51,247 bases of DNA. Origin: Bacteriovoracaceae bacterium. Lineage in GTDB: Bacteria; Bdellovibrionota; Bacteriovoracia; Bacteriovoracales; Bacteriovoracaceae. Positions 1 through 7,252 of the stretch are shown here, one piece after another; position 1 is the first letter of the stretch; every line of letters starts with the position of its first letter. The stretch covers positions 1-51,247 of the forward strand of contig CANFHC010000022.1 in the NCBI GenBank assembly GCA_947446575.1, written 5' to 3'. The position numbers and the translations under genes are program-made. The notes beneath the pieces were generated by a model. That model was not told the origin of the DNA. It saw nothing but the letters and a program-made list of their open reading frames with translations, and did not search any database.

Positions 1-101
<101 letters not shown>

Positions 102-110
102 CTTTATTTT

Positions 111-141
111 AAAAAACCCCGACTTTGTTCGGGGTTTTTTT
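111..141 (+). terminator. Rho-independent terminator of the rRNA operon
   Basis: An A-run leads into CCCCGA (117-122), a six-base loop and TCGGGG (129-134), followed by seven T residues. The A and T runs extend the stem. It closes the rRNA transcript just before ftsK. Confidence 0.93.
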
Positions 142-142
142 A

Positions 143-170
143 TTCCCAAAAATTAAACATCATGTAAAAT
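143..170 (+). promoter_or_regulatory. Candidate ftsK promoter giving a leaderless mRNA
   Basis: TTCCCA (143-148) and TAAAAT (165-170) are separated by 16 bases. The -10 element ends six bases before the ATG at 177, so transcription would start at or next to the start codon. No Shine-Dalgarno sequence lies in front of that ATG. The same six-base arrangement is seen before 38508 and 39983. The -35 match is modest. Confidence 0.45.
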
Positions 171-176
171 TTAAGT

Positions 177-2555
177 ATGAATGCAAAAATACTTAAATAT
201 GAACTTTTCACATTATTTTCTTTAACCGTAGTTACATTAATTGTTTTTTATTATCGGGATACGCTACCTGATAACTATTTATCAATTTCTTCTACATCAT
301 CGCCTGGGTTCTTTGCGTATTATGGAACCAGTCTATTGAATTTTATTAATTATTATTCTGGGCCGTGGGTTCTAATTCCATGTGTTCTATTTACCTCATT
401 CTATGTCTTCATCTTTTCAAAGCGAGCCGACTGGATCGATGCTTTGAATGTCATTTCATTAAGTATGTTCAGTGTATGGACTGCTTTCTATCTACAACCG
501 ACTCTTCTTGGAGCGGGTCTACATCAAATTTTATCCACATCATTTTCTCCATTTGTTTCTTTTTTATTATGGTTAAGTTCACTTGTTGGCTTCACATGGG
601 GCTCTTTTAGAGGTGATTTTACTGAAAAAGTAAAATTGATTGCAAGTGAAGTGAAGAAGGTTGATATAAAGTCACCGGCTGAAAAAATCCATGCAATTAC
701 AGTAAAATATTTAGGACTATTTAAAGCAAAATTTAATAAGAATAATAAATTGGATGAGATTGAGCATAATGAACAATTTGCAGAGGCTCTTCAAGAGAGG
801 ACTTTGGCAAAAAGAAAAGAAGAAGTTCATGTGATTCAAATTGCACCAGTAGAAGAAAATGCAGTTGCCTCTTCTGAGGAATCTGTAGAAAATTATCCAG
901 TTATGATTACAAATCGTCAGGAGTTAAGTGAAGAGTTGGTGGGCGAAATTCACGAAGATAGCTTCGAAAATGAAGATGAAGATGAGTATGTTGATGAATC
1001 GCAAATTGGCTTATCTTTAAAAAATAATTCTCCATCAAGCCGAACAAATGAAAAATTTAATGATGATAAATATTACGATCTAGTTAAAGTCGCTGCTAAT
1101 AAAAAACAAGAACAAAAATTTTCTCAACCTGAAGATAAATACTTTCGAGATATCATTGGAATTATTCAAATGAAGCTTGGGGAATTTAAGATTCAAGGGA
1201 GGATTATTAACGTACTCAAGGGTCCTGTTGTAGATACTTTTGAGTGGGAGCTTGGTGCTGGAGAAAAAGTTAACAGACTAATTGCAACTGCTGATGATTT
1301 AACATTAGCACTTTCTGGCTCGCCGATTCGTATGGTTTACCCAATGAAAGGTAGAACGACGGTGGGAATTGAAGTTCCGCGCAATCCACGAGAATTTATT
1401 TTCTTGGATGAGATTATTAGTTCAAAAGATTTTATGAATACAAATCATCAGCTGCCTCTAGCGATGGGAAAGAGTGCTCATGGTGAGCCGTTTGTTACTG
1501 ACTTAGCGACTATGCCCCACATGTTAGTTGCAGGATCAACGGGGGCAGGTAAATCTGTTTATATCAACGCTGTTTTGGTTTCACTTTTGATTAAAAAATC
1601 TCCAAATCAAATGAAACTTATTTTAATAGATCCAAAACAATTGGAGTTGGCGCTTTATTCGCGACTGCCTCACTTGTTAATGCCAGTGATTACTGAAGCA
1701 AAGACGGCGGCAACGGCACTTTTATGGGCTTGCCAAGAAATGGATCGTCGTTATTCGATTATGTCTGAGTTCGGTGTAAGAAATATCGAAGGATTCAATC
1801 ATAAGTTAAAGCGAGCTCCCCGTGAAACGATGGATAAAATTAGAAAATTTTATGAATATTCTAGTGAAGATACTTACGAACTTCCCTATATCGTTATCAT
1901 TGTCGACGAGTTTGCGGATTTAATGTTGAGTGCAAAAAAAGTTGAAATTGAAACTCAGATTGCTCGCTTAGCTGCAAAAGCGAGAGCCTCAGGTATACAT
2001 TTAATTCTTGCGACACAGAGACCATCAGTTGATGTTATAACTGGGGTTATTAAGTCTAATTTCCCGACACGAGTTTCTTTCCGAGTGACCTCAAGTCAAG
2101 ACTCGCGAACAATTTTAAACTCTATGGGAGCTGAAAGATTGCTTGGAAAAGGGGATATGCTTTTCCGTCAAGGAGTAGAGACAACACGTATACATTCGGC
2201 GTTCATTGAAGAGGAAGAGATCGAATTACTAACTGATAAATTAGCGGAAATGTCACCAAGCTTTGATCCAAATATTATGGAATTTTTAGAAAATGGAGGC
2301 GAAGAAGAAGCAGAAGTTAGTGTTGTAACGCGAGATGGTGAAAGTGGAACCGAGCGCGATGATAAATATGATGAAGCGGTTAGAGTCGTGGTTGAGCATC
2401 GTTCAGCTAGTGCGTCATTATTACAAAGAAGACTTGGGGTGGGCTATAACCGTGCAGCAAATCTAATCGAAGAAATGGAATCGAAAGGCGTTGTTGGTCC
2501 GGCCCAAGGATCAAAACCAAGAAAAGTTTTGATGGGTTCTGAATCGTTGACTTAA
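177..2555 (+). CDS. ftsK: DNA translocase FtsK/SpoIIIE
   Basis: FtsK is the septal, ATP-driven DNA pump that clears and aligns chromosome termini at division. About four hydrophobic segments within residues 8-145 form the membrane anchor. A charged, acidic linker (about 150-330) precedes the motor domain. Walker A, GSTGAGKS, is at residues 453-460 and Walker B, VDEFAD, at about 576-581. A C-terminal winged-helix gamma domain (about 728-790) would read KOPS-like polarity sequences. At 792 residues it matches short SpoIIIE-type FtsK proteins rather than the 1329-residue E. coli protein with its very long linker. The gene stands alone between the rRNA terminator and the rpsB block. Its start is the first in-frame ATG after the terminator and it lacks a Shine-Dalgarno. 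Confidence 0.96.
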   Translation: MNAKILKYELFTLFSLTVVTLIVFYYRDTLPDNYLSISSTSSPGFFAYYGTSLLNFINYYSGPWVLIPCVLFTSFYVFIFSKRADWIDALNVISLSMFSVWTAFYLQPTLLGAGLHQILSTSFSPFVSFLLWLSSLVGFTWGSFRGDFTEKVKLIASEVKKVDIKSPAEKIHAITVKYLGLFKAKFNKNNKLDEIEHNEQFAEALQERTLAKRKEEVHVIQIAPVEENAVASSEESVENYPVMITNRQELSEELVGEIHEDSFENEDEDEYVDESQIGLSLKNNSPSSRTNEKFNDDKYYDLVKVAANKKQEQKFSQPEDKYFRDIIGIIQMKLGEFKIQGRIINVLKGPVVDTFEWELGAGEKVNRLIATADDLTLALSGSPIRMVYPMKGRTTVGIEVPRNPREFIFLDEIISSKDFMNTNHQLPLAMGKSAHGEPFVTDLATMPHMLVAGSTGAGKSVYINAVLVSLLIKKSPNQMKLILIDPKQLELALYSRLPHLLMPVITEAKTAATALLWACQEMDRRYSIMSEFGVRNIEGFNHKLKRAPRETMDKIRKFYEYSSEDTYELPYIVIIVDEFADLMLSAKKVEIETQIARLAAKARASGIHLILATQRPSVDVITGVIKSNFPTRVSFRVTSSQDSRTILNSMGAERLLGKGDMLFRQGVETTRIHSAFIEEEEIELLTDKLAEMSPSFDPNIMEFLENGGEEEAEVSVVTRDGESGTERDDKYDEAVRVVVEHRSASASLLQRRLGVGYNRAANLIEEMESKGVVGPAQGSKPRKVLMGSESLT

Positions 2556-2568
2556 GTAGTTTCTCATT

Positions 2569-2602
2569 GAGAGTTTTTCGCCTTTTCAGGGGGAAAACTC
2601 TC
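2569..2602 (+). other. Strong hairpin after ftsK
   Basis: GAGAGTTTTTCGCC pairs with GGGGGAAAACTCTC, giving about 13 pairs with one G-G mismatch around a six-base loop. It lies 13 bases after the ftsK stop and is the likely 3' end of that transcript. It lacks the T-run of a standard terminator on either strand (ATAATCC follows), so it could be an atypical terminator, an RNA-stability hairpin or a binding site. Confidence 0.5.
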
Positions 2603-2609
2603 ATAATCC

Positions 2610-2638
2610 TTGCCCATTGTTCGGGCGTATGTTATCAA
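2610..2638 (+). promoter_or_regulatory. Possible rpsB promoter
   Basis: TTGCCC (2610-2615) and TATCAA (2633-2638) stand 17 bases apart, just after the ftsK hairpin and before the structured rpsB leader. Both elements match the housekeeping consensus at four positions, so this is a weak prediction supported mainly by position. Confidence 0.35.
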
Positions 2639-2658
2639 TCTAACTCATTAATAATTTC

Positions 2659-2731
2659 AGTTGTCTGAAAAGTTGGTCCGCCTAAAATTATTGAAAAAGC
2701 GGCTCACAGACAATTCGATTAACCAACGGAG
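2659..2731 (+). promoter_or_regulatory. Structured rpsB leader with pseudoknot, likely S2 autoregulatory element
   Basis: AGTTGTCTG (2659-2667) pairs with CAGACAATT (2707-2715), nine pairs including one G-U. Inside, CCGC (2678-2681) pairs with GCGG (2699-2702). The unpaired GTTGGT (2672-2677) is exactly complementary to ACCAAC (2722-2727), which abuts and overlaps the Shine-Dalgarno ACGGAG (2726-2731) of rpsB. The result is a pseudoknot next to the ribosome-binding site. In E. coli the rpsB leader is known to mediate S2-dependent repression of rpsB-tsf. The same role here is inference from position and shape. Confidence 0.6.
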
Positions 2732-2736
2732 TTACT

Positions 2737-3537
2737 ATGTCAGAAGAATTATCTCTTAAAGGTCTTTTAGAGGCCGGCGCCCACTTCGGTCACCAGACTG
2801 AAAAGTGGAATCCCAAAATGAAGAAATATGTTTTCGGTGAAAAGAACGGTATCTACATTATCGATCTTGCTAAAACTATTCCGCTAGCTAAAAGTGCTTA
2901 CGATTTCCTTAAGAAAACTGCTGCTGAGGGTAAGCCAGTTCTTTTCGTAGGAACAAAAAGACAAGCTGCTCCAGTTGTTGAAAAAGCAGCTCAGGACTGC
3001 GGAGCAAACTACGTAACTTCAAGATGGTTAGGTGGAATGCTTACGAACTACAAAACGGTAGCTCTATCGATTGATAAAATTCGTAAAGTAGAAAAAATGA
3101 AAGAAACAGGAGATTTCGGTCTTCTAACTAAAAAAGAAAGAATCAACATTGAAAAAGAAGTAATCAAGCTAGAAAAAGTTCTAGGCGGGATTAAGGAAAT
3201 GAGAAAGCTTCCAGGAGCTCTTTTCGTTATCGATCCAAATAATGAAAGAATTGCAATCCAAGAAGCAAACAACTTAGGAATTCCTGTTGTTGCTATTACA
3301 GATACAAACTGTGATCCAACTGGTGTTGACTATGTTGTTCCAGGAAACGACGATGCGATTAAATCAGTAATGATGTTTACTGAGTATTTCGCTAACTCTG
3401 TTACTGAAGGGATGAACCTTGCTAAAAAGAACAACAAACTTGAAAAATCTTCAAAAGATTCTACTCGTGACGTTGCTCTAGAAAAAGAAATCATCAGCAA
3501 ATACGAAAAAGATATCGATCTAGCAGATGAAGAATAA
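2737..3537 (+). CDS. rpsB: 30S ribosomal protein S2
   Basis: S2 is an assembly and structural protein of the small subunit and helps dock S1 in Gram-negative bacteria. The N-terminal GAHFGHQTEKWNPKMKKYVFG stretch (residues 13-33), the RWLGGMLTN motif near residue 96 and the PVVAITDTNCDP segment near 192 are diagnostic of the family. It has 266 residues; the extra length relative to E. coli S2 (241) lies mostly in a charged C-terminal tail. The start codon is preceded by ACGGAG, and the leader folds into a pseudoknot touching that site. It is co-transcribed with tsf 50 bases downstream. Confidence 0.98.
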   Translation: MSEELSLKGLLEAGAHFGHQTEKWNPKMKKYVFGEKNGIYIIDLAKTIPLAKSAYDFLKKTAAEGKPVLFVGTKRQAAPVVEKAAQDCGANYVTSRWLGGMLTNYKTVALSIDKIRKVEKMKETGDFGLLTKKERINIEKEVIKLEKVLGGIKEMRKLPGALFVIDPNNERIAIQEANNLGIPVVAITDTNCDPTGVDYVVPGNDDAIKSVMMFTEYFANSVTEGMNLAKKNNKLEKSSKDSTRDVALEKEIISKYEKDIDLADEE

Positions 3538-3587
3538 GTCGAATAAGTAAGAATTATTATTTTTTTGAGAATTGAAGGATTAAAGAT

Positions 3588-4244
3588 ATGACACAAATTA
3601 CTGCAAAGCTTGTTTCTGAATTAAGAGAAAAAACTGGTGCTGGAATGATGGACTGTAAAAAAGCCCTTGGTGAAGTTAACGGCGATATTGAAAAAGCTGT
3701 TGATTACCTAAGACAAAAAGGTCTTGCAGCTGCTCAAAAGAAGCAATCTCGAATTGCTGCTGAAGGTGCAGTTGGATCTTATATTCACGGTGGAAAAATG
3801 GGTGTTCTTGTTGAAATTAACTGCGAAACAGATTTCGTAGCTAAGTCAGAAGATTTCCAAACTTTCGTTAAAGACGTAGCTATGCATGTAGCTGCTGCTG
3901 ATCCAAAATTTGTTAGATCATCAGAAATGGATCAATCATTTGTAGATAGAGAAATTGCAATCTATACTGCGCAGTTAAAAGAAGAAGGGAAACCAGAAAA
4001 CATGATCCCTAAAATCGTAGAAGGAAAAGTGAAGAAGTTAGCTTCTGAAGTTTGTCTTCTGGATCAAAAATTCATTAAGAATCCGGATATTTCAGTTCAG
4101 GATCTTATCAATGAACTTACTATTAAAGTTGGAGAAAAAATCGACGTAAGAAGATTTGTAAAATTCAACCTTGGAGAAGGGATTGAGAAAAAAGTGGACG
4201 ACTTCGCAGCTGAAGTTGCTTCTATGACTGGTGGACAACACTAA
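3588..4244 (+). CDS. tsf: Elongation factor Ts
   Basis: EF-Ts exchanges GDP for GTP on EF-Tu. The N-terminal UBA-like region contains [16 protein letters not shown] (residues 11-26), and the [10 protein letters not shown] motif that contacts EF-Tu is near residue 80. At 218 residues the protein is of the short type, smaller than the 283-residue E. coli protein, with a reduced C-terminal half. GAAGGA precedes the ATG. It follows rpsB as usual, and an intrinsic terminator directly after its stop separates it from pyrH. Confidence 0.97.
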   Translation: MTQITAKLVSELREKTGAGMMDCKKALGEVNGDIEKAVDYLRQKGLAAAQKKQSRIAAEGAVGSYIHGGKMGVLVEINCETDFVAKSEDFQTFVKDVAMHVAAADPKFVRSSEMDQSFVDREIAIYTAQLKEEGKPENMIPKIVEGKVKKLASEVCLLDQKFIKNPDISVQDLINELTIKVGEKIDVRRFVKFNLGEGIEKKVDDFAAEVASMTGGQH

Positions 4245-4252
4245 GAATTATC

Positions 4253-4289
4253 AAAAAAAAAAGGGGCTTTTAAGGCCCCTTTTTTTTCG
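4253..4289 (+). terminator. Intrinsic terminator between tsf and pyrH
   Basis: A ten-base A-run, GGGGC (4263-4267), a short loop, GCCCC (4275-4279) and a long T-run form a textbook terminator. It sits only 29 bases before the pyrH ATG. It would end or attenuate the rpsB-tsf transcript, so pyrH and the genes after it depend on read-through or on a promoter in or near the short gap. Confidence 0.9.
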
Positions 4290-4317
4290 TACACAAAAAA
4301 CATTTTTAGGAGAGCTA

Positions 4318-5028
4318 ATGAAATACGGTCGAATCCTATTAAAATTATCTGGCGAAGCTCTTTCTGGAAAAGAAGGACATGGAATTTCAGTCGATGTTCT
4401 CAATACAATTTCAAATGAAGTAAAAGAATTGATTGAAATGGGCGTAGAAGTCGCGATCGTTATTGGTGGTGGAAATATTCACCGTGGAGTTGCTGGAGCC
4501 ACGATCGGAATGGATCGCACTACTTCAGATCACATGGGGATGCTTGCTACTGTTATCAACTCCCTTGCTCTTCAAGATAGCCTTGAAAGACATGGAGTGA
4601 ATACTCGAGTTTTAACGGCGATTGATATGCAAGAAATCGCTGAACCATATATTAGAAGAAGAGCAGTTCGCCACCTTGAAAAAAAACGCGTGGTGATCTT
4701 TGCTGCAGGTACGGGAAATCCATATTTCACAACTGATACGGCGGCAGCACTTAGAGCAAATGAAATTGATGCAAACGTAATTATGAAGGCCACTAAAGTG
4801 GATGGAATTTACGATAAAGATCCAATGAAGTTTAAAGATGCTGTAAAAATTGATAAACTAACGTTTATGGATGTTCTCAATAAAGGTCTGACTGTTATGG
4901 ATTCAACAGCAATCAGTCTTTGTATGGACAACGAAGTTGATATTCTCGTTTTTAATATGTTTGAAAAAGGAAATATCAAACGCGCAGTAATGGGCGATAA
5001 CACTGGTACAATTGTAACGAATAAATAA
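4318..5028 (+). CDS. pyrH: Uridylate (UMP) kinase
   Basis: PyrH phosphorylates UMP to UDP in pyrimidine nucleotide synthesis and belongs to the amino-acid kinase fold. KLSGEALSG at residues 8-16 is the phosphate loop; [10 protein letters not shown] follows near residue 50 and [12 protein letters not shown] near 140. Length is 236 residues, close to the 241 of E. coli. The open frame runs upstream through the terminator into tsf, but the ATG at 4318 with AGGAG eight bases ahead is clearly the start. It leads the pyrH-frr-uppS-cdsA-rseP run. Confidence 0.97.
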   Translation: MKYGRILLKLSGEALSGKEGHGISVDVLNTISNEVKELIEMGVEVAIVIGGGNIHRGVAGATIGMDRTTSDHMGMLATVINSLALQDSLERHGVNTRVLTAIDMQEIAEPYIRRRAVRHLEKKRVVIFAAGTGNPYFTTDTAAALRANEIDANVIMKATKVDGIYDKDPMKFKDAVKIDKLTFMDVLNKGLTVMDSTAISLCMDNEVDILVFNMFEKGNIKRAVMGDNTGTIVTNK

Positions 5029-5051
5029 AAGCCAAAAATAAGGGGACCATT

Positions 5052-5609
5052 ATGATGGATAAAATTAAAACTTCATTAAATGATTCAATGAAAAAAGCGA
5101 TTGATTCATTAAAGCATCACTTAACAAGAGTGCGCACAGGAAGAGCTTCGGCTTCTATTTTAGATGGGGTACAAGTTGATTATTACGGATCATTAAGTCC
5201 GATTGCTCAATTGGGGCAAATCTCAACACCTGAAGCGCGTCTTCTTCAAATTCAGCCGTTTGATAAAACGATGATTCCAGCAATAGAAAAAGCAATCTTT
5301 GGAGCTAACCTTGGTGTAACTCCAACTAGCGATGGAAATTTAGTTCGTTTAAATTTTCCTTCTTTAACTGAGGATAAACGTAAAGATTTAGCTCGTGAAA
5401 TTAAAAAAATTGGTGAAGATACAAAAGTTATTATCAGAAATGCTAGACGTGATCAAAACGATGCTGTGAAAAAAGCTGAAAAAGATAAAGTTGTTTCAGA
5501 AGATGAGTCGAAAAAAATTCAGGCTGAAATTCAAACGATCACAGATAAATTTACAAAAGAAGTTGATGTGATTGTAACAGCGAAAGAAAAAGAAGTTTTG
5601 GCGATCTAA
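5052..5609 (+). CDS. frr: Ribosome recycling factor
   Basis: RRF splits the post-termination ribosome together with EF-G. Seen here are the three-helix-bundle signature HHLTRVRTGRAS (about residues 22-33), the central beta-domain motif LLQIQPFDKT and the conserved NARRDQND segment near residue 130. Length is 185 residues, as in E. coli. Two consecutive ATG codons (5052 and 5055) follow AGGGGA at spacings of five and eight bases, so either may be used. The gene is 23 bases after pyrH. Confidence 0.97.
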   Translation: MMDKIKTSLNDSMKKAIDSLKHHLTRVRTGRASASILDGVQVDYYGSLSPIAQLGQISTPEARLLQIQPFDKTMIPAIEKAIFGANLGVTPTSDGNLVRLNFPSLTEDKRKDLAREIKKIGEDTKVIIRNARRDQNDAVKKAEKDKVVSEDESKKIQAEIQTITDKFTKEVDVIVTAKEKEVLAI

Positions 5610-5616
5610 TTTAAAT

Positions 5617-6384
5617 ATGATTTTAGCGAAACCAAAACATTCGATTAAACACGTAGCCATCATTATGGATGGCAATGGCCGTTGGGCCAGTATGCGAGCT
5701 CACCCTAGAGTGTGGGGGCATGTGCGTGGATCTGGAATCGTTGCGGATATAGTGGAAGCAGCGGATGATGCTGGAGTTGGAGCGCTTACCATGTACGCGT
5801 TTTCAACTGAAAACTGGTGTCGTCCGCAAACCGAAGTAAGAGTTCTCTTTAATCTCCTTCATAAATTTTTAAAACGTGAACGCGATCGTATTTTAAAAAA
5901 CAATATTCGATTTAAAATTATGGGAGATATTACCAATCTTCCCGTTTCTACAAAAAACCTTATTGCTCAACTTGAAAACGAAAGCCGATTAAACACAGGT
6001 CTTAAATTAACTTTTGCTTTTGGCTATGGTGGACGATCTGAAATTACTCAGGCCATGAATTTATTTGTAAAAGAAAATCCTGGTCGTGATGTAACTGAAG
6101 AAGAGTTAGCAAAATATTTAATGATTCCAGATTTGGGCGACGTAGATCTGTTAATAAGAACTGGTGGAGACCACCGGATTTCTAATTTTTTATTATGGCA
6201 AATAGCTTACGCTGAACTTTATTTTACAGACACGAAATGGCCGGACTTTAGTGTTGTTGAGTTCGATGAAATTCTAGATATTGTTTCAAAAAGAGAAAGA
6301 CGCTTTGGCGCTATAACCTCCGCTCCGGACTTGAAATCAAATATTGAACAAGCCAGAACGAACAAAAGTTTATTAAGAGGCTAG
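5617..6384 (+). CDS. uppS: Isoprenyl (undecaprenyl) diphosphate synthase
   Basis: This cis-prenyltransferase makes the C55 lipid carrier for peptidoglycan and O-antigen. HVAIIMDGNGRWA near residues 12-24 holds the catalytic Asp. The C-terminal RTGGDHRISNFLLWQ stretch matches the family signature, except that the Glu of the usual GGEHR, a magnesium ligand in E. coli, is Asp here (a conservative change). Length is 255 residues. It lies seven bases after frr and one base before cdsA, so the genes are very probably translated from one mRNA. No clear Shine-Dalgarno is present. Confidence 0.96.
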   Translation: MILAKPKHSIKHVAIIMDGNGRWASMRAHPRVWGHVRGSGIVADIVEAADDAGVGALTMYAFSTENWCRPQTEVRVLFNLLHKFLKRERDRILKNNIRFKIMGDITNLPVSTKNLIAQLENESRLNTGLKLTFAFGYGGRSEITQAMNLFVKENPGRDVTEEELAKYLMIPDLGDVDLLIRTGGDHRISNFLLWQIAYAELYFTDTKWPDFSVVEFDEILDIVSKRERRFGAITSAPDLKSNIEQARTNKSLLRG

Positions 6385-6385
6385 A

Positions 6386-7219
6386 GTGTCCAATACAAAG
6401 CAAAGAATAATTTCGGCTCTTATTATGACCATCTTGGTGATCGTGAGTGTCATTATTGGAAAAGTTCCAACACTTCTTCTATGCATGCTCGTTGGGATTT
6501 TATGTATTGATGAATTGTTAGTGAATTTTGCGGAACTTAGGCGTAAAAGTTTTTTATACCGTTATATTATCTTCTTTTTTACTCTTTTTTTTCTAACCAT
6601 CAATATTGCTTTTGAAGCGAAGCTCTCTAGAAGCTTTTTTACGATGGCTGCACTCTTTCTAAATCTTTTTATGATGTATTATTTATTTAAAATACCACTT
6701 GAAGATGGTTTTATGAAAAAGAGTACAGGTAAAGGTCCGGGGTTGTTGAGCATCATTGTAATTCTTCCCTTACTTTCTTTTGGAATTCATTTTGATACTG
6801 AATATTGGCGTTACGTACTTGGTCTACTTTTGATTATTACTTTTGGGATGGATACAGGAGCTTGGTTTTTCGGAAAAAATTTTGGAAAACATAAACTTTG
6901 GCCAGCTATAAGTCCTAAAAAAACAGTTGAAGGGTTTTTTGGTGGAGCTTTTACATCTGCTGTTTTGGGATCACTTGCCTGGCATTATATGTTTCATGAT
7001 TTCCAATGGTATTACTCGGTTATTTTTGCTTGCTGTGGAGCTATTTCACAAGTGGGCGATTTAGTTCAATCAAAAATCAAACGCGAGTTTGGAATCAAAG
7101 ATAGTTCGAATCTCATACCAGGACATGGTGGTATTTACGATAGAATAGACAGCCTTATCTTTCTATCGCCTTTTTTCGTGATTGTTGTAAAATATCTAGG
7201 ACGCCATCTTCCTCTCTAA
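6386..7219 (+). CDS. cdsA: Phosphatidate cytidylyltransferase
   Basis: CdsA makes CDP-diacylglycerol, the precursor of all phospholipids, and feeds pssA further along this block. The protein is polytopic with about eight hydrophobic segments. The C-terminal family signature SKIKREFGIKDSSNLIPGHG, followed by GIYDRIDS, is intact (about residues 229-256). Length is 277 residues. Translation starts at a GTG one base after the uppS stop, which suggests coupling. In many proteobacteria dxr follows cdsA; here rseP follows directly. Confidence 0.95.
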   Translation: MSNTKQRIISALIMTILVIVSVIIGKVPTLLLCMLVGILCIDELLVNFAELRRKSFLYRYIIFFFTLFFLTINIAFEAKLSRSFFTMAALFLNLFMMYYLFKIPLEDGFMKKSTGKGPGLLSIIVILPLLSFGIHFDTEYWRYVLGLLLIITFGMDTGAWFFGKNFGKHKLWPAISPKKTVEGFFGGAFTSAVLGSLAWHYMFHDFQWYYSVIFACCGAISQVGDLVQSKIKREFGIKDSSNLIPGHGGIYDRIDSLIFLSPFFVIVVKYLGRHLPL

Positions 7220-7252
7220 ATTGAATCTTAATGGCTATTTTATGAGGCTTTC

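Noticed and set aside
365-610. 81-residue frame within ftsK
   Set aside because: It is a shadow of the transmembrane region of ftsK in another frame, without a start signal.
4231-4317. Upstream extension of pyrH
   Set aside because: It would run through the terminator. The ATG at 4318 has AGGAG and matches the family N-terminus.
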